13,812 nucleotides of DNA from Acuticoccus sp039189655 (lineage in GTDB: Bacteria > Pseudomonadota > Alphaproteobacteria > Rhizobiales > Amorphaceae): assembly GCA_039189655.1 (NCBI GenBank), contig JBCCYN010000125.1, positions 1 through 13,812 of the forward strand, in the 5' to 3' direction. Positions within the stretch are counted from its first letter, which is position 1; every line of letters begins with the position of its first letter. The notes under the pieces are model-generated. The model was not told the origin of the DNA and searched no databases. It saw nothing but the letters and a program-made list of their open reading frames with translations. This document shows positions 7,956 to 13,812 of this stretch, piece by piece. A program made the position numbers and the translations under genes.

Positions 7956-8914
7956 GCCACATTGCTGATGTGCCAGGGGTGCGGATCGGCCATGCCCAGG
8001 ATTCCTTTGCCCGCACCGGGGTCACCACGCTGGTTTTTGACGAGCCGGCCCTATGCGGCGTCAGCGTTCGAGGCGGCGGGCCGGGTACACGTGAAACCGA
8101 TGCGTTGCGGCCAGGCAACCTCAACCCGCCCGTGGATGCCCTCGTCCTCACCGGCGGCAGCGCCTTCGGCCTTGCGGCAGCGGACGGCGTACAGCGGGCG
8201 CTCCATTCCCTCGGCAGGGGGTTTAGGGTGGGCGAGCACAGGATCCCCATTGTCCCGGCGGCTGTGATCTTCGATTTGACCGGTGAGCCGGCCGACCACG
8301 CCGACCTTGGCAAAAAAAGCGTGAAGGCCGCCGTCGCCGCGTCGGATCGCGCCATCGGAACGGTGGGCGCTGGCATCAATGCCACCACCGCTAATCTCAA
8401 GGGCGGGGTAGGTTCGGCGAGCGAGCATGTGGGGGACGCCACAGTGGGTGCCCTTGTGGTGGTAAACGCTGTGGGCGCAGTCACCGCCGCCAACGGCCCC
8501 TGGTTCCGCGCCGCAGTTTTCGAGCACGGTGGCGAATTCGGCGGCTTGCATGCGCCGGCGAGCGCAGATTTTACCACCGTCGCCACCAAACTTGCCGCCG
8601 AGCCCGGCGGCAACACGGTGATCGCGGCGGTGGCAACGGATGCCGCGCTCACCGTCAGCCAGCTCGAGCGTCTTGCAGCCAGCGCCCAAAACGGGATCGC
8701 GCTTGCAGTTTACCCCAGCCACACCCTTTACGACGGCGACACCATTTTCGCCGCCAGCTGTGGAACGGTCTCCCTCGATCCGGCGCTGGAACTGCCAGTG
8801 GGTCTGGCGGCTGCAGCAACCCGCGCAGTTGCCCGAGCCATCGCCAGAGGCGTCTATGCGGCGACGAAGGCTGAGGGCGACCGCTTCCCCAGCTGGCACG
8901 AACTTTACGGCTGA
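7952..8914 (+). CDS. P1 family (DmpA/NylC-like) self-processing peptidase/hydrolase
   Basis: The 320-residue product matches the P1/S58 family of N-terminal-nucleophile amide hydrolases, which includes aminopeptidase DmpA and nylon-oligomer hydrolase NylC. Visible blocks are IADVPGVRIGHAQD (4-17), the early GGGPGTRETDAL (41-52), LTGGSAFGLAAADGV (66-80), GTVGAGINATTANLKGGVGSAS (136-157) and GGNTVIAAVATDAAL (219-233), then HTLYDGDTIFA (257-267). In NylC, chain cleavage between Asn and Thr frees the catalytic Thr; by analogy N221/T222 is the predicted processing point, giving chains of about 221 and 99 residues. The substrate cannot be told: peptide, beta-amino-acid amide or other amide are all possible. 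There is no signal peptide, so a cytoplasmic location is likely, in contrast to its overlapping exported neighbour upstream. The ATG overlaps that gene's stop codon, with no strong ribosome binding site of its own. Confidence 0.92.
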   Translation: MSHIADVPGVRIGHAQDSFARTGVTTLVFDEPALCGVSVRGGGPGTRETDALRPGNLNPPVDALVLTGGSAFGLAAADGVQRALHSLGRGFRVGEHRIPIVPAAVIFDLTGEPADHADLGKKSVKAAVAASDRAIGTVGAGINATTANLKGGVGSASEHVGDATVGALVVVNAVGAVTAANGPWFRAAVFEHGGEFGGLHAPASADFTTVATKLAAEPGGNTVIAAVATDAALTVSQLERLAASAQNGIALAVYPSHTLYDGDTIFAASCGTVSLDPALELPVGLAAAATRAVARAIARGVYAATKAEGDRFPSWHELYG

Positions 8915-8927
8915 AAGGTCGCTAAAT

Positions 8928-8946
8928 TTCCGCCCCGGAGGCGGAA
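8928..8946. terminator. Convergent hairpin between the P1 hydrolase gene and pdhC
   Basis: TTCCGCC and GGCGGAA form a perfect 7-bp stem around a 5-base loop (CCGGA). It lies 13 bases after the plus-strand stop and 10 bases past the pdhC stop. On the minus strand the stem is followed by ATTT, a weak U tract, so it fits best as the pdhC terminator and may serve both genes. Confidence 0.6.
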
Positions 8947-8956
8947 CCTCTGGCGA

Positions 8957-10348
8957 TCAGATCAGGAGACGCATGGGCGCTTCCACAAGGCCTTTGAAGG
9001 CTTTGAGAACCTGTGCGCCGAGGGCGCCGTCCACCACGCGGTGATCGACCGACAGTGTCACTGTCATCACGGTGCCGACGGCGAGCGCGCCGTTCTTCAC
9101 CACCGCCCGCTGCGAGCCCTCGCCCACTGCCAGAATGGAACCGTGGGGCGGGTTGATGACCGCGGCAAACTCGCGAATCCCGAACATGCCAAGGTTCGAC
9201 ACGGCGGTGGATCCACCCTGGTACTCTGAGGGTTGCAGCTTCTTGTCCCGCGCCCGCCGGGCCAGGTCCTTCATTTCATTGGAGATAACGGACAGCGTTT
9301 TGGAATCGGCTTTGCGCACCACCGGCGTGATGAGCCCGTCGGGGATGGCCACCGCCACACCCACGTCCACGTCCTGGTGGACCAAACGCGAGGTGGAGGT
9401 GAAGGTGGCATTCGCCATGGGCACCTCCTTGAGGGCAAGGGCCATGGCTTTGATGACAAAGTCGTTGACGGAGAGTTTGTAGGCAGGCTTGCCGTCCCCA
9501 TCGGTGGGTGCGGCGCCGTTGAGTTCGGCACGCAGTTTTAGAAGTGCGTCCAGCTCCACGTCCACAGTGAGGTAGAAGTGGGGGATGGTTTGCTTCGATT
9601 CGGTGAGGCGCCTCGCGATCGTCTTGCGCATCCCGTCGTGGGGCAGTTCTTCGTAGCTGCCATCGGCGTAAAGGGCGCGGATTTGATCGTCGCTCATGCC
9701 CCCGCTTGGGGCCGGGCCTGCAGCTGGGCTTGGAGCGGCGGCAGCCGCGGGCGCAGCGCCCGGGGGCGACACAGGCCCGGCGGTGGCGCCCAGCTTCGCG
9801 GTACCGGCGACTTTGGCGACCTCAATGTCACGCTTGACAATCCGCCCGTGGGGACCGCTGCCAGGGATCAAGGCAAGGTCCAGTCCTTCCGTTTCGGCAA
9901 GGCGCTTTGCAAGGGGCGACGCAAGAATGCGCCCGCCGCTTCCGTTCAGTTTCGCCGGCGCGGTAGCAGTCGCGGCCGTGGGCGCAGCTGCAGCGGTTTC
10001 CGCTCCGGCCATCGAACCGCCCCCACCCGTTTCGGGCGCGGCGACCGGGGCCGGGGCTGACGCCTGGGGGGGAACGGCCGCCCCTTCCAGCGCGGACGGA
10101 TCCTCCCCTTCGGCCAGCAACAGCGCGATGGTCTCGTTCACCGGCACGTCAGCGGTGCCCTCCCCGATGACGATCTTTCCCATCGTCCCTTCGTCGACCG
10201 CCTCCACCTCCATGGTGGCCTTGTCGGTTTCGATCTCGGCGATGACATCACCGGACTGCACGCTGTCACCTTCCTTCACGAGCCACTTGGCGAGCGTGCC
10301 GACCTCCATCGTGGGTGACAGGGCGGGCATCAGGATCGGCGTAGGCAT
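8957..10348 (-). CDS. pdhC: Pyruvate dehydrogenase complex E2, dihydrolipoamide acetyltransferase
   Basis: This is the E2 core of the pyruvate dehydrogenase complex, which moves the acetyl group from lipoamide to coenzyme A. From the ATG at 10348 (GAGGA five bases upstream) it has 463 residues. In order: one lipoyl domain (1-80, lipoylated K43 in ETDKATMEVEA), an Ala/Pro linker, a peripheral subunit-binding domain (about 140-176, ILASPLAKRLAETEG), a second Ala/Pro linker, and the catalytic domain (about 235-463) ending in the active-site motif DHRVVDG with His 436 and Asp 440. The opening MPTPILMPALSPTMEVGTLA and the end FKGLVEAPMRLLI match alphaproteobacterial PdhC rather than the 2-oxoglutarate or branched-chain E2. 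An in-frame ATG at 10402 would add 18 residues lacking family similarity. E1 genes (pdhA, pdhB), which usually come just upstream, are absent: the upstream neighbour is a divergent glycosyltransferase. Confidence 0.95.
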   Translation of the reverse strand: MPTPILMPALSPTMEVGTLAKWLVKEGDSVQSGDVIAEIETDKATMEVEAVDEGTMGKIVIGEGTADVPVNETIALLLAEGEDPSALEGAAVPPQASAPAPVAAPETGGGGSMAGAETAAAAPTAATATAPAKLNGSGGRILASPLAKRLAETEGLDLALIPGSGPHGRIVKRDIEVAKVAGTAKLGATAGPVSPPGAAPAAAAAPSPAAGPAPSGGMSDDQIRALYADGSYEELPHDGMRKTIARRLTESKQTIPHFYLTVDVELDALLKLRAELNGAAPTDGDGKPAYKLSVNDFVIKAMALALKEVPMANATFTSTSRLVHQDVDVGVAVAIPDGLITPVVRKADSKTLSVISNEMKDLARRARDKKLQPSEYQGGSTAVSNLGMFGIREFAAVINPPHGSILAVGEGSQRAVVKNGALAVGTVMTVTLSVDHRVVDGALGAQVLKAFKGLVEAPMRLLI

Positions 10349-10549
10349 TTGCGTCCTCGATCGTCTCGGGCGCGCCAGCCATCGATGCGCGCGCCCGTTC
10401 ATGGCGGCGCCACTGTCCTTGAACAGCCTCGCATTTGCAACATCGCAAGGCGGTACCCCCGCGCCACGGAAATGAATTTGCCTTGTGGGACCGATCGCTT
10501 AAACGTCGACGGGCCCGCATCCGGTGTTCCTCAGGAGAATTGGATCTCC

Positions 10550-11761
10550 ATGCGAATCCTATTTCTGCACAATAATTTTCCGGGCCAATACAGGCGCATC
10601 GCAAACCATCTGCGCAATGACAAGAATGTGGAGATGCTGGCCGGTACGCTGAAATCCAACGAGCAGGATTTTGGCGTTCAACGGGTAAACTATGCGCTCC
10701 ACCGCGACATCACCGAAAAAATCCACCCGACCCTCGTCGCCACGGAGCGAGCCGTCCTCACCGCCCAGGCCACCTTCCAGGCCCTTTATCCCCTGCACAA
10801 GGACGGCTGGGAGCCCGATCTCGTGTGCGCGCACTCCGGCTGGGGTCCGTCGCTCCTCATTAAAGAGCTGTGGCCCAAGACCAAGCTCCTCAGCCTTTTT
10901 GAGTGGTACTACAACGCCCGCGGTAGCGACGCCGACTTCCTTGAGCCCATCAACCACGATTCGGCCGCGCGGGCCCACTTCAAGAACTTTCCAATCCTTG
11001 CAGATGTGGCCACGATGGACTGGGGAACATCGCCCACCACGTGGCAATGGAGCCAGTTTCCCGAGCGCCTTCGCCAACAAATCAGCGTGCTTCACGAAGG
11101 GGTGGACTGCGACTTCTTCTGCCCCGGCGAAGCGAGCCTGACGGTGGGCGAGCACACCTTCACGGCGGACGATGAAGTGATCACCTATGTGGCTCGGGGA
11201 ATGGAACCCTATCGCGGATTTCCCCAATTCATGGAGGCAGTTGCGCTTCTCCAAGCCCGCCGCCCGAACCTTCACGTGATCATTGCTGGCAAAGACCGGG
11301 TCGCCTATGGCAAACGGCGCGAGGACGGCAAAACCTATCGCGAGCACGCCTTGGAATCCCTCGATCTCGACCAAGAAAGGGTGCACTTTTTAGGCCTTGT
11401 GCCCCTTTCTACGCTCCAGAGCATGTTCCGCATCACCCGGGCGCACGTTTATTTAACGGTGCCGTTCGTGCTGTCGTGGTCGATGTTGGAGGCGATGGCG
11501 GCCGGTGCGTTGGTGGTGGGCTCCGACACGGCTCCGGTGCGCGAATTGGTGGAAGACGGGCGCACCGGAGTGCTGACGGACTTTTTTGACGCCCAGAAGA
11601 TCGCCGGCACCATCGAAACGGTGCTGCGCGGGGATATCAACACCGGCCCCATAAAGGCCGCCGCCCGTGACAAGATTGCCACGAACTACGCATTGCCCCT
11701 CATTTTGCCGCGGCAGTGGGCACTGATGAGGGCTGTGGCACGCGGCGAGCAGCCTGACTGA
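10550..11761 (+). CDS. Family 4 glycosyltransferase (GT-B fold)
   Basis: The 403-residue product starts MRILFLHNNFPGQYRRIA, the N-terminal pattern of the 'glycosyl transferase family 4 group' domain, and continues with a second Rossmann-like domain from about residue 205. That domain contains ITYVARGMEPYRGF (211-224), HVIIAGKD (242-249) and the donor-binding region SMLEAMAAGALVVGSD (311-326) with VEDGRTGVL (334-342). The usual first Glu of the EX7E motif is replaced by Phe 306, while the second, Glu 314, is kept. A nucleotide-sugar-dependent transfer in cell-surface polysaccharide or glycolipid synthesis is inferred; donor and acceptor are unknown. The ATG at 10550 is preferred: it opens the family N-terminus, with AGGAG 12 bases upstream, somewhat far. 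An in-frame ATG at 10349 would add 67 residues without family similarity. No other polysaccharide genes are adjacent. It is divergent from pdhC. Confidence 0.9.
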   Translation: MRILFLHNNFPGQYRRIANHLRNDKNVEMLAGTLKSNEQDFGVQRVNYALHRDITEKIHPTLVATERAVLTAQATFQALYPLHKDGWEPDLVCAHSGWGPSLLIKELWPKTKLLSLFEWYYNARGSDADFLEPINHDSAARAHFKNFPILADVATMDWGTSPTTWQWSQFPERLRQQISVLHEGVDCDFFCPGEASLTVGEHTFTADDEVITYVARGMEPYRGFPQFMEAVALLQARRPNLHVIIAGKDRVAYGKRREDGKTYREHALESLDLDQERVHFLGLVPLSTLQSMFRITRAHVYLTVPFVLSWSMLEAMAAGALVVGSDTAPVRELVEDGRTGVLTDFFDAQKIAGTIETVLRGDINTGPIKAAARDKIATNYALPLILPRQWALMRAVARGEQPD

Positions 11762-11832
11762 CGCGAAAATACCACATAATTCACGCTGCTTTCCCTTTCG
11801 GCGAACCAACCGGTAACGAACGGCCGCGATAA

Positions 11833-11855
11833 TCTCAGCTTCGCGCAAGCTGAGA
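11833..11855. terminator. Strong hairpin downstream of the glycosyltransferase gene
   Basis: TCTCAGCTT and AAGCTGAGA form a perfect 9-bp stem with the 5-base loop CGCGC. It begins 72 bases after the glycosyltransferase stop. It is not followed by a U tract on the plus strand, so it may be a rho-dependent 3' end structure or part of an RNA. The role is inferred. Confidence 0.45.
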
Positions 11856-11896
11856 GGGGCAGTCTAACCGGAGTGTAACCTGCATCACGACATGTC

Positions 11897-11915
11897 CTTT
11901 CCCCGTTGGGGTAAG
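11897..11915. other. Second hairpin in the gene-free stretch
   Basis: CTT-T-CCCC and GGGG-T-AAG pair around the loop GTT: seven base pairs with one T/T mismatch. The palindrome GACATGTC immediately precedes and partly overlaps it (11889-11896). It lies about 40 bases after the 11833-11855 hairpin, so the two could be parts of one structured transcript. No known RNA family was recognised. Confidence 0.35.
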
Positions 11916-12177
11916 TCTTGTGGGTGGCTTTCTTGGTCCCGAACTACCTCAGTAGCGAAGGGCACGAAAGGCAGGGATGCGGCCACTATCGGCGCTTTTT
12001 GATGGTGGTTTGTAACTAAACTTTGGATTTCGCCGGGGCGATGCTTCGGCAACTTATCCACGGCACAATGAGTGCACGCTAACGTGAAGATGTAACGACG
12101 GAATGATGACACCATATCGAGCTTAGGCGGTTCAATACTGCGGTAGGTGCCGCCGGCGACAGAAGGAGAACTTAACG

Positions 12178-12489
12178 ATGCGAAAGGCTATACTGTTAGG
12201 TTGCCTCGCACCTCTGGCGCTCGGCGCTTTTGCGTCGTCCTCAACGGAAGCTGAGGCACGGACCGTATGCAAGCAACGGTCGGAAATCGTCAAAATCCTC
12301 TCAAAGAAGTTCAAAGAAACACAACAGTCTTTTGGTCTGCAAAGCGATCGCCGTGTTCTTGAACTTTATGCTTCGCCAAACGGCAGCTGGACGGCGATTT
12401 TGACGCTTCCATCAGGCCAATCCTGCGTCGTCGCATCAGGCGAAGCGTGGACCACGCTACCGCCCGTACCGATTGGTGAGCCGGCCTAA
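12178..12489 (+). CDS. Small exported protein with two cysteines
   Basis: The 103-residue product has a Sec signal peptide (basic MRK, hydrophobic core AILLGCLAPLALGAFA), with cleavage likely around residues 20-28. The mature part of about 75 residues carries a helical stretch (SEIVKILSKKFKETQQSFGL, 35-54) followed by a strand-rich part, VLELYASPNGSWTAILTLP (60-78), and QSCVVASGEAW (81-91). Cys 31 and Cys 83 are the only cysteines in the mature part and could form a disulfide in the periplasm. The layout (Cys, helix, then ELYAS..GSWT, then C.VASGE.W) resembles small hypothetical proteins I associate with Hyphomicrobiales; their function is not known. AAGGAG lies nine bases before the ATG. It is a single gene with its own terminator (12491-12520) and a long leader region upstream. 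Confidence 0.85.
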   Translation: MRKAILLGCLAPLALGAFASSSTEAEARTVCKQRSEIVKILSKKFKETQQSFGLQSDRRVLELYASPNGSWTAILTLPSGQSCVVASGEAWTTLPPVPIGEPA

Positions 12490-12490
12490 C

Positions 12491-12520
12491 GACCCATGAT
12501 CCCGTTGATTGCGGGTCTTT
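12491..12520 (+). terminator. Terminator of the small exported protein gene
   Basis: GACCC (12491-12495) pairs with GGGTC (12513-12517), with inner TGATC/GATTG pairing that includes two G-U pairs, and the stem is followed by TTT. It starts one base after the stop codon. It is a modest but well-placed intrinsic terminator separating this gene from the dehydrogenase gene. Confidence 0.6.
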
Positions 12521-12563
12521 AAAGCTCTACCCCACGGCCTGTGATCAAATGCAGGAGACGGCC

Positions 12564-13313
12564 GTGGGCGTGGAAAACAAGGTGATCCTGGTGACAGGCG
12601 CCAGTCAGGGTATTGGGAAAGCCTGCGCTGTCACCCTTGCCGAGCAAGGCGCGAAGGTGGTGATTGCCGCGCGCAGCCAGGACAAGCTCGCAGGCGTCGC
12701 GTCCGAAGTGGATGGCGATGTGTTTGCAGTGGCTTGCGACGCGGCGGACCCGGCCTCGGTGGACGAGCTTTACCGCGCCATCGCTGAGCGGCACGGCCGT
12801 CTTGACGTCCTTTTTAACAATGCCGGCAACAATATTCCCGCTACCGATTTCGGTGACGTGGAGTTTGATGGTTGGCGACGGGTGGTTTCGCTCAACCTTG
12901 ACGGCGCATTTTTAGTGGCCCGGGGCGCGTACCGGATGATGCGTGACCAAAACCCTCGCGGTGGCCGCATCATCAACAACGGATCCATCTCCGCCTACGC
13001 GCCTCGCCCCGGCTCGGCTCCTTACACAGCGTCAAAGCACGGCATCAGCGGCCTCACCAAAACCATTAGCCTGGACGGCCGCAAGCACGACATTGCATGT
13101 TGCCAGATCGATATCGGTAACGCGTTCACCGAGATGGCGGCGCGCATTGCCGAGGGTGTGCCCCAAGCCAACGGCGAGACCATGGCTGAAGCGGTGATGG
13201 ACGTCCAAGTGGTGGCGGACACGATAGCCTACATGGCCGGCCTAGATCTTTCGGCGAACGCCCAGAGCGTCACGGTGATGGCAACGAAAATGCCCTTCGT
13301 AGGACGCGGCTAG
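12564..13313 (+). CDS. Short-chain dehydrogenase/reductase (SDR)
   Basis: This classical SDR of 249 residues is an NAD(P)-dependent oxidoreductase with a Rossmann fold. Numbered from the chosen start: cofactor loop TGASQGIG (11-18), NNAG (85-88), catalytic Asn in SLNLDG (Asn 111), Ser 141 in NNGSIS, and Tyr 154 and Lys 158 in YTASKHG. After the active site the usual 'PG' is replaced by QIDIGNAFTEM, a variant seen in one SDR subgroup. ARSQ at the end of beta-2 hints at NADP(H) preference, but this is weak. The substrate is unknown. I choose GTG 12564 because AGGAG (12553-12557) lies six bases upstream; the in-frame ATG at 12549 would put that site inside the gene and has none before it. GTG 12570 is a further alternative. 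It forms a single-gene unit, followed by a terminator. Confidence 0.93.
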   Translation: MGVENKVILVTGASQGIGKACAVTLAEQGAKVVIAARSQDKLAGVASEVDGDVFAVACDAADPASVDELYRAIAERHGRLDVLFNNAGNNIPATDFGDVEFDGWRRVVSLNLDGAFLVARGAYRMMRDQNPRGGRIINNGSISAYAPRPGSAPYTASKHGISGLTKTISLDGRKHDIACCQIDIGNAFTEMAARIAEGVPQANGETMAEAVMDVQVVADTIAYMAGLDLSANAQSVTVMATKMPFVGRG

Positions 13314-13326
13314 CGCAAATCGCGCG

Positions 13327-13363
13327 GAGTTGGGGTCTCTTCAACGGCTCCAACTCTTTCTCT
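13327..13363 (+). terminator. Intrinsic terminator of the SDR gene
   Basis: GAGTTGG (13327-13333) and CCAACTC (13350-13356) form a perfect 7-bp stem extended by a G-U pair, with a 14-base loop. It is followed by TTTCTCT, 13 bases after the stop codon. It is the clearest rho-independent terminator in the window. Confidence 0.75.
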
Positions 13364-13373
13364 ATCCGGATAG
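13362..13373. repeat. 12-bp perfect palindrome
   Basis: CTATCCGGATAG is a perfect palindrome just after the U tract of the SDR terminator and about 73 bases before the probable left end of the insertion sequence. It could be a regulator site or part of the 3' end structure. No role can be assigned. Confidence 0.5.
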
Positions 13374-13523
13374 CCCGCGCCTAAATCTTGTTTCATGTCT
13401 TTCGAACGCCGATGATCGCCAACGCGCATGCCGAAAAGGACTCAGTGAGTTACTCCCGGGAAATTGGACAGTGTCTTAAGCTACGGAATGGGCCTGCTGG
13501 TCTTCAAAGAAGGAGATCAGCGA

Positions 13524-13795
13524 ATGACGACACGCAAGCAGCACAATGCGGCCTTGAAGGGGGGGACGAGACGGTGGCGGAGCTTGCGGCCCGTTTCGGC
13601 GTCCACCCGACGATGATCCATCAATGGAAGCGACGATTGCTGGAGGGTGCGTCGGACGTGTTCGAGCGCGACCGCAAAGAGAACACGCCGGCCGTGGACG
13701 GAGAGAAGCTGCGCGAGTTCCACGCCAAGATCGGAGAGTTGACGGCAACGAACGATTTCTTGTCGCGAAAGCTCAAGCCCTGGGGCGGGACGTGA
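13524..13795 (+). pseudogene. IS3-family transposase orfA, shortened and frameshifted
   Basis: OrfA is the DNA-binding part of the two-frame IS3 transposase. AGGAG (13511-13515) stands eight bases before ATG 13524, which begins MTTRKQHNAALKGG, the family start. This frame soon stops at 13614-13616. The family sequence resumes one frame over: DETVAELAARFGVHP, then the helix-turn-helix IHQWKRRLLEG, a basic stretch, and the leucine-zipper-like end LREFHAKIGELTATNDFLSRKL closing with KPWGGT. The switch falls at a run of seven G (about 13539-13545); eight would restore K-G-G-D-E-T. In addition, the approximately 11 residues typical between the first basic block and ALKG (AEFKAKVALEA-like) are missing. 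The same downstream frame is open back to 13388, but that lies outside the element. Either the copy is inactive, or the homopolymer was misread; the missing segment would remain in both cases. Confidence 0.75.
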
Positions 13796-13812
13796 GGCGG
13801 AGGATTTTGGAG
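13792..13812 (+). CDS. IS3-family transposase orfB (integrase-like), first seven codons
   Basis: GTG at 13792 overlaps the orfA stop codon (GTGA) in the -1 frame and reads VRRRILE up to the window edge. IS3 orfB proteins of this group begin MRR followed by a similar short stretch directly after the KPW ending of orfA, so the catalytic (DDE) subunit very probably continues to the right. Only this stub is visible; whether it is intact cannot be judged. Confidence 0.6.

Larger units (their letters stand above)
11762..12177. other. Gene-free stretch of lower G+C with hairpins
   Basis: No convincing gene lies in these 416 bases. A 76-codon minus-strand frame (11885-12115) has no ribosome binding site and no recognisable features. 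Three full sequence lines counted by eye (11762-11821, 11941-12060) hold about 92 G+C in 180, well below the neighbouring genes. The stretch contains two hairpins, entered separately, a lone DnaA-box-like TTATCCACG, and presumably the promoter of the small exported protein at 12178, which I could not place with confidence. Confidence 0.6.
13446..13812 (+). mobile_element. IS3-family insertion sequence, left part (runs off the window)
   Basis: The family is shown by the orfA and orfB sequences. The left end is placed near 13446 (TGAGTTACTCCCGGG) because insertion-sequence ends often begin with TG. The segment ACTCCCGGGAAATTGGACAG, a few dozen bases before orfA, has the look of the terminal repeat and leader of this IS group. 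This boundary is inference: the right end and the target duplication lie outside the window or cannot be paired. It sits in the intergenic space 3' of the SDR gene and interrupts no recognisable gene on its left side. Confidence 0.65.

Noticed and set aside
8051..8899. A 282-codon minus-strand open frame opposite the P1 hydrolase gene
   Set aside because: The plus strand encodes a clear P1-family protein, while the antisense product shows only biased Gly/Ala/Arg composition.
10436..10449. TTGCAACATCGCAA in the pdhC/glycosyltransferase gap as a regulator operator
   Set aside because: Only TTGC/GCAA is symmetric around six bases, and it does not match the PdhR operator pattern I know; too weak to call.
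10559..11386. A 275-codon minus-strand open frame opposite the glycosyltransferase gene
   Set aside because: It is antisense to conserved glycosyltransferase sequence and has no domain of its own.
12054..12062. TTATCCACG, one base from the DnaA box consensus
   Set aside because: A single copy with no cluster of boxes, no AT-rich unwinding element and no origin-linked genes; not evidence of an origin.
11885..12115. A 76-codon minus-strand frame in the gene-free gap
   Set aside because: No ribosome binding site, no recognisable motif and unremarkable composition; most likely chance.
12193..12204. LLGC near the start of the small exported protein as a lipobox
   Set aside because: The cysteine is at residue 9, too early, has Leu at the -2 position, and the hydrophobic core continues past it. 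A normal Sec signal fits better.

Overview
The window looks like a chromosomal segment of a high-G+C alphaproteobacterium, probably near the Hyphomicrobiales (Rhizobiales). The basis is inference from gene content and product sequences: separate-subunit glycyl-tRNA synthetase alpha chain, a glmU-glmS-DUF502 cluster, a single-lipoyl-domain pyruvate dehydrogenase E2 of alphaproteobacterial type, and a small secreted two-cysteine protein of a kind I associate with this order. No rRNA, tRNA, CRISPR array or prophage was seen. The species cannot be told from this sequence.

Layout, left to right. 2-1360 (+): the 3' part of a very acidic protein with Calx-beta-like segments, cut by the window edge. 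It converges on a minus-strand block that reads, in transcription order, glmU (6690-5371), glmS (5231-3405), a DUF502 membrane protein (3334-2537) and glyQ (2358-1414). glmU and glmS make UDP-N-acetylglucosamine, the precursor of peptidoglycan and lipopolysaccharide. Divergent from glmU is a plus-strand pair joined by a 4-base start/stop overlap: an unnamed exported protein (6822-7955) and a P1-family (DmpA/NylC-like) self-processing hydrolase (7952-8914). This pair converges on pdhC (10348-8957, minus). pdhC is divergent from a family-4 glycosyltransferase (10550-11761).

11762-12177 is a gene-free stretch of visibly lower G+C with two hairpins. It is followed by a small exported protein (12178-12489) with its own terminator, and a short-chain dehydrogenase (12564-13313) with a clear terminator. 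The right edge is the left part of an IS3-family insertion sequence: its orfA is shortened and frameshifted at a run of seven G, and only seven codons of orfB are inside the window.

Most of the content is conserved housekeeping. No complete unknown multi-gene system was found. The points most worth a second look are the coupled exported-protein/P1-hydrolase pair, the acidic Calx-beta-like protein, the separation of glyQ and pdhC from their usual partner genes, and the gene-free hairpin-bearing gap.
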